Positions 6,094-11,704 of a DNA stretch of 36,433 nucleotides are shown in pieces. Origin of the DNA: a virus. The notes under the pieces are model-generated. The model saw only the letters and a program-made list of their open reading frames with translations, did not search any database and was not told where the DNA came from. The stretch is from IMG/VR virus record IMGVR_UViG_3300029319_000177, positions 1-36,433 of that record; one strand, given 5' to 3'. Every line of letters starts with the position of its first letter. The stretch's first letter is position 1. Made by a program: the position numbers and the translations under genes.

Positions 6094-6736
6094 GATTATG
6101 CGTATGGTTAATAGTAGGTGGTGTTACTAATTCTATATCCTCGCATAGTTTTGCCATAGGTGTATTAGCTTTAAACCTAAATCCATCAAGTAAATTTTGA
6201 TGACATGTTTTTGCCCTACTCATTTCAAAATTTAAACGTTTTGCAGCTAGTGATGCTTCATATAATTCATTTTGTTTTTTCATTGCAGCCCTACATTCTT
6301 TTAAAGCCTTTCTATCTAATGGAATACTAAATGTAGCTGTAATACCACCATTAATAGAAGTATTAGATTGTTTCATGCCAGTACGCACTTTTTCAAAATA
6401 TAATATTTCACCTCTATAACCTGTATCTACATCACCATCACCTGTAGGATCTCCGTCATCATCAAAATCACCTTCTATATCTCTATTGCTATATATAGGT
6501 CTATCCCAATATGGTTCATAAGGTGTTGAAAATCCATAAGTTGTAGAAACAAATGGAGAAATATTTAAAGTTGCACCTTGACATACAATAGTATTCATTT
6601 GGTACTGAAATTGCCTAGAAGGTACTACTTGTACAGCTTGATTTACAACACTTCCAGAACTATTGCTAGTTGTATTTACAGATGTAGCAAAAACAGGATT
6701 ATTAATAAATAACAATAAAAGTAAATATTTTTTCAT
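6086..6736 (-). CDS. Secreted protein of unknown function, 216 aa
   Basis: A clear Sec signal peptide (basic start 'MKKY', a Leu-rich core, cleavage expected after 'PVFA' near residue 17). The mature part has a region with 'CQGATLNISPFVSTTYGF', then an Asp/Gly-rich stretch near residues 90-107 ('GDFDDDGDPTGDGDVD') that could bind calcium, and a C-terminal charged helical region with further cysteines ('ALKECRAAMKKQNELYE', then 'TCHQNL'). Last gene of a four-gene minus-strand operon with two other secreted proteins. I associate similar proteins with marine cyanophages, role unknown. It overlaps the upstream gene by 4 nt. Confidence 0.7.
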   Translation of the reverse strand: MKKYLLLLLFINNPVFATSVNTTSNSSGSVVNQAVQVVPSRQFQYQMNTIVCQGATLNISPFVSTTYGFSTPYEPYWDRPIYSNRDIEGDFDDDGDPTGDGDVDTGYRGEILYFEKVRTGMKQSNTSINGGITATFSIPLDRKALKECRAAMKKQNELYEASLAAKRLNFEMSRAKTCHQNLLDGFRFKANTPMAKLCEDIELVTPPTINHTHNLK

Positions 6737-7161
6737 TGACTAAACGTACTTGTTGTATCAGTAATATTTTCAATTTGCGTAGTACGCATAATATGTGTGT
6801 AATTAGTTAAACCACCGCCTTCAAAAGTTTCGTAGTACATGAATGGCTGCCCTTCTTCTATGATCGAAAACGTAGGTTTAGTATCTAAATTAGGTGAAAC
6901 ATATGTAGTACCTGTACCTTGTACTGTTGTATCTACTTTAGTCCAACCACTAGGGTTAACAAAACCAGTATCACTTTCTACGTTTTCACCACCAACTGTA
7001 AGAGAATAACCTGTAGAGAAATCAAAACTTTTTATGTCCTCTACTGTGGTACTTTTAGTTTCACTACGTTGGTTTAAAACTCCTTGCTGAAAATTAGGAA
7101 TTACATTTTGAGCATAAACAGGAATATTAAATAAAGCTATTAGCAGAATTAGCTTTTGCAT
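6733..7161 (-). CDS. Secreted protein with 'LTVGG' motif, 142 aa
   Basis: Signal peptide at residues 1-17 (a hydrophobic core 'LILLIALFNIPVYA', cleavage before Gln). The mature part is Ser/Thr/Gly-rich and predicted beta-rich. 'YSLTVGGENVESDTGF' around residues 52-67 shares the 'LTVGG' core with the neighbouring 172-aa secreted protein, suggesting related folds or a shared assembly. There are no cysteines in the mature part. The gene lies 3 nt downstream of its upstream neighbour. Not assigned to a family. Confidence 0.68.
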   Translation of the reverse strand: MQKLILLIALFNIPVYAQNVIPNFQQGVLNQRSETKSTTVEDIKSFDFSTGYSLTVGGENVESDTGFVNPSGWTKVDTTVQGTGTTYVSPNLDTKPTFSIIEEGQPFMYYETFEGGGLTNYTHIMRTTQIENITDTTSTFSQ

Positions 7162-7164
7162 TTA

Positions 7165-7683
7165 TTAATCCACAATTAATGTAGTTGTTATTTGTCCGAG
7201 TGCTTCAGTATTTGCGCCACCTGCTGAAATTGTTAATTTTTGAGAATTAGTAACAGTACCAGCTAAATTGCCAACTGTACCACCTGCAATAGATACAACA
7301 TCATCAGAATAATTAGCAGCATCACCAGTAGTTACAGCACTATTTTGTATAGCATCCGCTTGATTAAAAGATTGACTAAAACTAAAATTATTTGCTGGTA
7401 CGTCTTGTGTAACAGTTAAATCTGGTGGCGTACCAACTCCTGAAGAAATTACTAAAGAACCAACACCATTAGCAACAGCATTATCACCAGAACCATGCGT
7501 TGTATCAACTCCAACACCGCTTACGCTATAGCTGCTACCTAAACGTGTAGAAGAAGTTGAAGCACCACCTACAGTTAATTTTACAGAACTAGAAATAGAA
7601 TGACTAAGATCGGCATTAACTCTAGAACAACTACCAAAAGGTGTAGTTATTAACAATAGTCCAAAAATTAAAAACTTTTTCAT
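7165..7683 (-). CDS. Secreted beta-rich protein with 'LTVGG' motif, 172 aa
   Basis: Signal peptide with core 'FLIFGLLLITTPFG'; the cysteine near residue 19 lies near the end of the core, so a lipoprotein is possible but the lipobox is poor. The mature protein is Ser/Thr/Val/Gly/Asn-rich with almost no charged clusters, typical of an extended beta structure, and includes 'SSSVKLTVGGAST' early on. Such composition occurs in secreted fibrils, adhesins and phage decoration proteins, but I recognise none here. Overlaps the upstream membrane-protein gene by 4 nt. Confidence 0.66.
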   Translation of the reverse strand: MKKFLIFGLLLITTPFGSCSRVNADLSHSISSSVKLTVGGASTSSTRLGSSYSVSGVGVDTTHGSGDNAVANGVGSLVISSGVGTPPDLTVTQDVPANNFSFSQSFNQADAIQNSAVTTGDAANYSDDVVSIAGGTVGNLAGTVTNSQKLTISAGGANTEALGQITTTLIVD

Positions 7684-7913
7684 TTAATACCTACCTTGTT
7701 GTTTTGATTTTCAACAGTTAATTTTTTTTGTGTGTTTTTGCCTTTAACCTGAACACCATAAGTACTAGCTATGTTACCAACAAGACCAGCAGCAAAAGTA
7801 TCAAGTCTTATGCGTTCCATGTACCCTAAAGTCATAACCGCTAAAGACCACCCAAGAATAATAAGCCTTATAAAATGCCCAAAATAATCAGGTTTTTCAT
7901 CTTGTTCTTCCAT
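7680..7913 (-). CDS. Small membrane protein, 77 aa; holin candidate
   Basis: The ATG at 7913 is preferred to an upstream TTG at 7964, giving 'MEEQDEKPDYFGHFIRL'. A charged N-terminus is followed by a hydrophobic segment ('LIILGWSLAVMTLGYM', about residues 16-31), a second weakly hydrophobic stretch 'FAAGLVGNIASTYGV', and a basic tail with Lys and Asn. This is first in the operon with three secreted proteins. Size and layout allow a holin or other lysis role, and no other lysis gene is evident. Similar short proteins occur in cyanophages without known function. The assignment is inference. Confidence 0.6.
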   Translation of the reverse strand: MEEQDEKPDYFGHFIRLIILGWSLAVMTLGYMERIRLDTFAAGLVGNIASTYGVQVKGKNTQKKLTVENQNNKVGIK

Positions 7914-7936
7914 AGATAGAAGGCAAATATACTTAT

Positions 7937-7964
7937 ATACTAAAGTAAATATTAATCTCTGCAA
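7937..7964 (-). promoter_or_regulatory. Possible minus-strand promoter for secreted-protein operon
   Basis: Minus strand: TTGCAG (7964-7959), 16-bp spacer, TAGTAT (7942-7937), about 24 nt before the ATG at 7913. Its -35 is identical to that of the promoter upstream of the terminase genes. No shared operator is present. Confidence 0.4.
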
Positions 7965-8579
7965 ATGATTAAAGCAATTAACAAAAGAAGTGAGTTCTTA
8001 TTCCCTACGCAATACGTAGCTGGTGAAATACCAGATTTTGACCAAATACAAGAAAAATTAATTGAATGGGTATATAAATATAAAGAAGAAAATAATGACA
8101 TTGCACGTATAAGTAATAAAGGTGGCTGGCAATCGCAAAAAAAAGACGTATATCAAGATGCTGGTTTTCAGCAATTTCACAACATAATTATCCCACTAAT
8201 TAGTGAATTATTAAGTGAATTTCAAATTACCTTACAAGCTGATTTGGTACAAATGTGGATAAACATTAATGGCAAAGGTGCATATAACGTAAGCCACCGC
8301 CACCCATTAGCAGATTTTAGTGGTGTTATATGGATTAAGCAAAGCCCAGAACAAGGTAGATTTATTTTTGATAATATGGATGTTGGTTATAGGGATTGTA
8401 GTAGCTTGTATTTTATGAATAGGGATTATTTAATAAAAAATAAAATGCTACCTGAATGGCATCCTGAATATAAAGACGGATCTATAATTATATTTCCAGC
8501 AATGTTTACGCATAGAGTAGAACAAAATGAAACAGATGAAGATAGAATTAGTTTATCTTTTAATATTAAGCTAAAGTAA
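7965..8579 (+). CDS. 2-oxoglutarate/Fe(II)-dependent oxygenase (marine phage type)
   Basis: A 204-aa double-stranded beta-helix oxygenase of the putative 2OG-Fe(II) family common in marine phages. Iron ligands fit 'HRHPLADFSG': His111 or His113 and Asp117, with distal His183 in 'FTHRVEQN'; Arg194 in 'DEDRISLSFN' fits the 2-oxoglutarate anchor. 'GAYNVSHRHP' and 'GSIIIFPAMFTHRV' match the family layout well. It uses O2 and 2-oxoglutarate to hydroxylate an unknown substrate (protein, nucleic acid or small molecule). It is transcribed divergently from the secreted-protein operon, with 51 bp between starts, and followed by a 53-aa gene. Confidence 0.85.
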   Translation: MIKAINKRSEFLFPTQYVAGEIPDFDQIQEKLIEWVYKYKEENNDIARISNKGGWQSQKKDVYQDAGFQQFHNIIIPLISELLSEFQITLQADLVQMWININGKGAYNVSHRHPLADFSGVIWIKQSPEQGRFIFDNMDVGYRDCSSLYFMNRDYLIKNKMLPEWHPEYKDGSIIIFPAMFTHRVEQNETDEDRISLSFNIKLK

Positions 8580-8598
8580 AAATACAATATAAAAACAA

Positions 8599-8760
8599 AT
8601 GGCATTACTACGCAAAGTATTTAGGTTTTTAATACGTAAAAATTTTTTTAAAGATGTATTAATATATGCCCTAAAAGAATTAGCAAAAATGACGGATAAT
8701 GGCCTAGATGATCAATTTGTAAGAGTAATTGAAGCTAGACTATACCCTAAAGGTAAGTAA
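8599..8760 (+). CDS. Small conserved-looking protein, 53 aa
   Basis: ATG at 8599 to TAA at 8758-8760. The N-terminal third is basic and hydrophobic ('MALLRKVFRFLIRKNFFKD'), followed by 'LIYALKELAKMTDNGLDDQ' and a charged C-terminus. I associate this arrangement with a short protein found in many marine cyanophages, function unknown. It lies 19 nt after the oxygenase gene and before two terminator hairpins, so it ends that transcription unit. Confidence 0.65.
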   Translation: MALLRKVFRFLIRKNFFKDVLIYALKELAKMTDNGLDDQFVRVIEARLYPKGK

Positions 8761-8835
8761 TTAGGTTGCAATATTAAATGCTTTAGTTAGCGTTTGTTTG
8801 GTTGCCTTGATGCAGAGCAATGGTCAACTAGCCTT

Positions 8836-8870
8836 AACCCCTGCATGTACCTAGTAGGGGTTTTGGTTTG
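8836..8870 (+). terminator. Plus-strand intrinsic terminator after the 53-aa gene
   Basis: AACCCCT (8836-8842) pairs with AGGGGTT (8856-8862) across a 13-nt loop, followed by TTGGTTTG, a moderate U-tract. The preceding 75 bases can form further weak stems (TAGTT with AACTA, TTGC with GCAA), so the trailer may be structured. Confidence 0.6.
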
Positions 8871-8872
8871 CC

Positions 8873-8899
8873 AAAAAAAAAGACCCTGTTAAAGGGTCT
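8873..8899 (-). terminator. Minus-strand intrinsic terminator after the 103-aa gene
   Basis: AGACCCT (8881-8887) and AGGGTCT (8893-8899) form a perfect 7-bp stem with a 5-nt loop. On the minus strand it is followed by nine U residues (8881-8873). It lies 11 bp after the stop of the gene at 8910-9221. Confidence 0.85.
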
Positions 8900-8909
8900 A
8901 GATATGTAT

Positions 8910-9221
8910 TTATTTTTTTGTGTAATCACCTCCTTTAGCAACCCATGTACAAAACTCTTCAGTAAATGAATAAAGATATTTACCTTTATCAAAAACATTC
9001 ATATCTTCATAACGCATTTCAACATATACAATTTCTTTTTTTAATAAACTGCTAAGTAATCCTTCAGCTACTTTGACATTAATACCAGCTTTTAAAAGAT
9101 CGTTAAAGTCAAAATAAACATAGGCTGGATCAATACCAACCCATTCACCCCATTTTGTTTGATCAACAGAAGCAACTGTTAGAAATTGTTGCTCTTTTTC
9201 TGTCATGTAGTATTTGTTCAT
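8910..9221 (-). CDS. Hypothetical protein, 103 aa
   Basis: Not recognised. A strong Shine-Dalgarno sequence (AAGGAGGG) precedes the ATG at 9221. The protein is acidic and aromatic, with 'WVGIDPAYVYFDFNDLL' and a predicted alpha/beta mix; no membrane segment. Second gene of a two-gene unit bounded by the promoter at 9454-9482 and the terminator at 8873-8899. Confidence 0.68.
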   Translation of the reverse strand: MNKYYMTEKEQQFLTVASVDQTKWGEWVGIDPAYVYFDFNDLLKAGINVKVAEGLLSSLLKKEIVYVEMRYEDMNVFDKGKYLYSFTEEFCTWVAKGGDYTKK

Positions 9222-9234
9222 TATTTTGCCCTCC

Positions 9235-9411
9235 TTATATTTTTTCTAGTTCGATCATTACAGCGTCAGCTACTTGTGCTGCTCTCCATGCTGCTAATGA
9301 TGAAAAACTCATTAACTTGTTTACTACGTCTTGCTTAGTAAATGTTTCACCTAGTATTGCTGCATCTATGATGCTGTTGCAAGTTTTGTCGATTGTCCAA
9401 AGTTTAGGCAT
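9235..9411 (-). CDS. Hypothetical protein, 58 aa
   Basis: ATG at 9411 is preferred ('MPKLWTIDKT'); a TTG at 9438 in the same frame would add nine residues. Neither has a clear Shine-Dalgarno sequence. A 10-codon open frame (9416-9448) begins at or near the predicted transcript start and ends 4 nt before this ATG, so translation may depend on reinitiation. The product is helical ('SLAAWRAAQVADAVMIELE'), family unknown. Confidence 0.58.
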   Translation of the reverse strand: MPKLWTIDKTCNSIIDAAILGETFTKQDVVNKLMSFSSLAAWRAAQVADAVMIELEKI

Positions 9412-9415
9412 TTGT

Positions 9416-9448
9416 TTAAAGTGATAGTGGGTATCCAACCCTGTTCAT
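9416..9448 (-). CDS. Possible leader peptide, 10 aa
   Basis: ATG at 9448 to TAA at 9418-9416, encoding MNRVGYPLSL. The -10 hexamer ends at 9454, so the transcript would start around 9446-9448, making this ORF leaderless or nearly so. It stops 4 nt before the ATG of the 58-aa gene. Confidence 0.3.
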   Translation of the reverse strand: MNRVGYPLSL

Positions 9449-9453
9449 TTACT

Positions 9454-9482
9454 ACTATAGGGTCTACCCCTAGATATGTCAA
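9454..9482 (-). promoter_or_regulatory. Strong minus-strand promoter with operator site 3 in its spacer
   Basis: Minus strand: TTGACA (9482-9477), 17-bp spacer, TATAGT (9459-9454). The operator GGGTCTACCCC (9460-9470 on the plus strand) directly abuts the -10, as at site 2. Drives the genes at 9235-9411 and 8910-9221. Confidence 0.8.
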
Positions 9483-9502
9483 CAATATTACTAATATTTA
9501 AC

Positions 9503-9606
9503 AAAAAAAGTAGTGGGATTTGGATTAACACTATCTGTTACCTTGTCTTGGTTATAACTTTCAAGTTAGATACGGGCAAAAAACTAACTATCAGGAATCC
9601 CACTAT
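9503..9606 (-). ncRNA. Putative branched structured RNA ending in a U-tract
   Basis: A perfect 10-bp inverted repeat, TAGTGGGATT (9511-9520) with AATCCCACTA (9596-9605), encloses 75 bases. On the minus strand the second arm is followed directly by CUUUUUUUG. Inside are further stems: GTTAG with CTAAC, AACTT with AAGTT, and GTT..ACC with GGT.AAC. This would be a multi-branched RNA closed by a terminator-like stem, at the 3' end of the operon 11109-9618. It may be only an elaborate terminator, or a small RNA processed from the transcript. No tRNA T-arm or known riboswitch core was recognised. Confidence 0.5.
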
Positions 9607-9617
9607 ATAAGTTTATA

Positions 9618-9938
9618 CTATCTGCATACCTCCTTAAAAAACCAAAAACTTTCTGAATTAAACCAATGTTCTGGTGGGTTAAAAAAAGAATACATATAAT
9701 CACCACAATCATCCCTAACACCATCAATTCTATAATTTATACCATTGTGCTTAATCCACATATTTGAATCTCTACTAAGCCAATTATTAATATCAACATC
9801 ATCCCAATAATCTGTTTTTAGTAGCTTATGAAATGCTTGATTGGCCTGTAAGGATAGATGTGCAACATTTATATGTGTTGTACTAAATCTATCCATTGAA
9901 TTGGTTATAAGGTTAACCAGTAGTTGTTTAGTGTTCAT
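9618..9938 (-). CDS. Hypothetical protein, 106 aa
   Basis: The ATG at 9938 is chosen: it overlaps the upstream stop (ATGA) and is preceded by AGGA; a TTG at 9971 is less likely. The protein is Trp/Asn/Asp-rich ('NNWLSRDSNMWIKHNGINY' near the middle, 'PPEHWFNSESFWFF' near the end) and looks globular. Family not recognised. Last gene before the structured RNA at 9503-9606. Confidence 0.62.
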   Translation of the reverse strand: MNTKQLLVNLITNSMDRFSTTHINVAHLSLQANQAFHKLLKTDYWDDVDINNWLSRDSNMWIKHNGINYRIDGVRDDCGDYMYSFFNPPEHWFNSESFWFFKEVCR

Positions 9939-10168
9939 TGTTCTTTTTCCTGTAAATAAAGTTCTGTCCAAATTTTTGGATCAATTAATTTATTAATGCG
10001 TTTGCATTGTTCAATAGTTAGTTCACCAAAAACTAAATCAAAAATGTCAGCTTCTTCACCTTGTTCGACCATTTTCCAAAATGCTTGTCTAGTTGTTTTA
10101 ACTGAAAAATTCCATGCTTCTGCTGTTTGTGTAGCTGAAATTTTATATGTTGGTTTTTTGTTGTTCAT
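9935..10168 (-). CDS. Hypothetical protein, 77 aa, possible DNA-binding
   Basis: The ATG at 10168 has GGAG 8 nt upstream and overlaps the TGA of the 45-aa gene. Residues from 'ISATQTAEAWNFSVKTTRQA' onward could be a helix-turn-helix: helix, turn, then a helix with 'TTRQAFWKMV'. The second half is acidic and ends with charged helices. If it binds DNA it is a third candidate for the regulator of the GRGTCTACCC sites. The helix-turn-helix reading is weak. Confidence 0.58.
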   Translation of the reverse strand: MNNKKPTYKISATQTAEAWNFSVKTTRQAFWKMVEQGEEADIFDLVFGELTIEQCKRINKLIDPKIWTELYLQEKEQ

Positions 10169-10302
10169 TGTTTTGACTCCAAATAAGTACATGCGTTTTC
10201 AATACCTGAATTACAATCGTTTACTGTCATATCATGTAAGGATTGTGAAAGGGATATATAAAATATCCCTGTTGCTGCAAATAGCATTAATATAGTTTGC
10301 AT
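10165..10302 (-). CDS. Small secreted or membrane-anchored protein, 45 aa, two cysteines
   Basis: ATG at 10302, 3 nt after the stop of the DUF2786 gene, to TGA at 10167-10165, which overlaps the next ATG (ATGA). The first 19 residues ('MQTILMLFAATGIFYISLS') are a signal peptide or membrane anchor; the rest is small and polar with Cys30 and Cys38, which could form a disulfide outside the cytoplasm. Called from the precise coupling on both sides and the clear protein character. Function unknown. Confidence 0.6.
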   Translation of the reverse strand: MQTILMLFAATGIFYISLSQSLHDMTVNDCNSGIENACTYLESKQ

Positions 10303-10305
10303 TGT

Positions 10306-11109
10306 TTAGTACCCTGCTATTTGTCTTTGACTATTGCCAGACATTTGTCTGCTAAGACCAACCTGACCACCAGCAGCACGACCAGCATCCGCACCAGTAC
10401 CGCCATTTGTATAGCCAGTACCACGACTTAAAGAAGGATGACGTTCAGCATAAAATTCTTCTACTTTTGCTAATTCTGCTTTATTAGCATTAATAACAGT
10501 TAATGCAGAAACATTAATAGTTTTATCTGCTAATTGTAGTTGCCTACCATTTTTTTGTTCTTCAGATTTCATTTTATTGAATCTGTTTCTAACCTCCCAT
10601 GCCCAGTTTTTTCTAAAACTGTTTCTATGTGCTGCACCTTCCAAAGCAACTTGAAATGGATCTTCTTGGCAATGTCTAGCCCACGCATCTTGTAATGCTT
10701 CTATCAAGTATGAAGAATAAATTTCTATTTCAATTTGTCTAGCTTTATTAGCTGAGATTTCTATTTGTCTGTGTCCAACATATTTACCACCTTCAGTAAT
10801 GTATGTTTTGTTGTCAGCTTTAAATGGTGTAAATACAATTTTACCGTTATAAAAATCTGCAACAGCAGAAACAATAATAGATACTGCTGGATCAATACGC
10901 TTGTAAGGTGTACCCCATCTAAAGGCAATAACTTCAATTTCTTCATCTAATACTGAAGTATCACCTATTTGCTGTTCTAATTGCTCAAGTGTTATACCTC
11001 TAGCTTTTAGTTGCTGTTCTAATTTTGCTTCAGCAGCTTTAGCTTCATTAGGATTAGTACTTGCTGTTAATGCAAGAATTTTTGAAAGAACGTTTAACGA
11101 TCTTGACAT
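10306..11109 (-). CDS. DUF2786 domain protein, 267 aa
   Basis: Residues 6-40 ('LSKILALTASTNPNEAKAAE' and following) match the DUF2786 pattern of a short helical hairpin with a conserved Asn-Glu-Ala. The middle (about 55-185) is an alpha/beta domain as in the DUF7168 region often paired with DUF2786, with 'YVGHRQIEISANKARQIEIE' and 'AHRNSFRKNWAWEVRNRF'. The tail is Gly/Ser-rich. The family is frequent in phages, molecular role unknown. GGGAG lies about 10 nt before the ATG; the promoter at 11145-11173 with operator site 4 drives it. Confidence 0.75.
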   Translation of the reverse strand: MSRSLNVLSKILALTASTNPNEAKAAEAKLEQQLKARGITLEQLEQQIGDTSVLDEEIEVIAFRWGTPYKRIDPAVSIIVSAVADFYNGKIVFTPFKADNKTYITEGGKYVGHRQIEISANKARQIEIEIYSSYLIEALQDAWARHCQEDPFQVALEGAAHRNSFRKNWAWEVRNRFNKMKSEEQKNGRQLQLADKTINVSALTVINANKAELAKVEEFYAERHPSLSRGTGYTNGGTGADAGRAAGGQVGLSRQMSGNSQRQIAGY

Positions 11110-11144
11110 GATAGTAAGTCTCCCGACTAAGGTTTACAATTAAA

Positions 11145-11173
11145 ATATTACTATAGGGTCTACCCCTTGTCAA
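11145..11173 (-). promoter_or_regulatory. Strong minus-strand promoter with operator site 4 in its spacer
   Basis: Minus strand: TTGACA (11173-11168), 17-bp spacer, TAATAT (11150-11145). The operator GGGTCTACCCC lies at 11156-11166. The flank CTATAGGGTCTACCCC is shared with site 3. It drives the operon 11109-9618. Confidence 0.8.
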
Positions 11174-11177
11174 CTAT

Positions 11178-11402
11178 TTAATTTATTAGCTCTAAACTAT
11201 GTTGTGCATTTTCGCTTCTTTTATTGTCATCCCATTGTATGTTGTAGTAATAATGCTTGCTACCTCTACTGTTTTCTTTTGTTTTTACACCATAAATTAC
11301 ACCAGTTCTTTTTTCCGTAATTTTTGTAGTGCCAAATATATTTTTACGTAAAACTTTATCGCCTATTTTAAATTTTTGTCCAATTAATTGATTTTTAGGC
11401 AT
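11178..11402 (-). CDS. Hypothetical SH3-like beta protein, 74 aa
   Basis: A small basic protein with 'KFKIGDKVLRK' near its start, 'RTGVIYGVKTKENS' in the middle and 'YYYNIQWDDNKR' later. This run of strands resembles small SH3-like barrels that bind nucleic acid or protein, but no family is certain. Its ATG overlaps the end of the 25-aa ORF by 8 nt. Confidence 0.6.
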   Translation of the reverse strand: MPKNQLIGQKFKIGDKVLRKNIFGTTKITEKRTGVIYGVKTKENSRGSKHYYYNIQWDDNKRSENAQHSLELIN

Positions 11403-11472
11403 GATTTATAAAATTTTTTAAAAAAATGTACAACAATACAACTAAACAAATCCAAACAACAAATGTAGTCAT
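11395..11472 (-). CDS. Single-pass membrane micropeptide, 25 aa
   Basis: ATG at 11472, 1 nt after the upstream stop (TAATATG), to TAA at 11397-11395, overlapping the next ATG by 8 nt. The product is almost entirely one hydrophobic helix ('TTFVVWICLVVLLYIFLKNF') with a short polar tail. Coupling on both sides and the clean membrane helix support a real gene. A lysis or membrane-accessory role is possible; nothing proves it. Confidence 0.5.
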   Translation of the reverse strand: MTTFVVWICLVVLLYIFLKNFINHA

Positions 11473-11473
11473 A

Positions 11474-11704
11474 TTAAAACCCTGCTCTAATTGGTTTTTT
11501 TATTGGTATTGGTTGTCCTGTAACTTTAGGAATACTAGGCATTACATCAGGTAACATTTTTTTTATTTCATCCATAACGTATTGTTTTGTTTTTTCTTGG
11601 TTTTCAGGATTAGTTATATAAAAATAAGAATACAAAACACCGCCTGACATAGTTAATGTCAATACTGCACTAATTACAGAAATACAATCTAAAAATTTAC
11701 GCAT
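11474..11704 (-). CDS. Membrane-anchored protein, 76 aa
   Basis: The ATG at 11704 ('MRKFLDCISV') is preferred; a start at 11728 would add eight Lys-rich residues. A single N-terminal membrane helix ('VISAVLTLTMSGGVLYSYFY') is followed by 'ITNPENQEKTKQYVMDEI' and a Pro-rich tail ('PKVTGQPIPIKKPIRAGF'). I associate this layout with small proteins of marine cyanophages and cyanobacteria. It overlaps the upstream gene by 8 nt. Confidence 0.62.
   Translation of the reverse strand: MRKFLDCISVISAVLTLTMSGGVLYSYFYITNPENQEKTKQYVMDEIKKMLPDVMPSIPKVTGQPIPIKKPIRAGF

Noticed and set aside
7914-7964. Upstream TTG start for the membrane protein (94 aa)
   Set aside because: It would put the gene start at the very edge of the divergent oxygenase gene and over the likely promoter; ATG at 7913 gives a normal membrane-protein N-terminus.
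8790-8870. Possible tRNA-like gene in the gap after the 53-aa gene
   Set aside because: No T-arm (GTTCRA type) and no acceptor stem that closes; the 3' part is a terminator hairpin instead.
9503-9606. Glutamine or other known riboswitch
   Set aside because: The conserved core I know for the cyanophage glutamine motifs is not present, and the element lies at the 3' end of an operon rather than in a leader.
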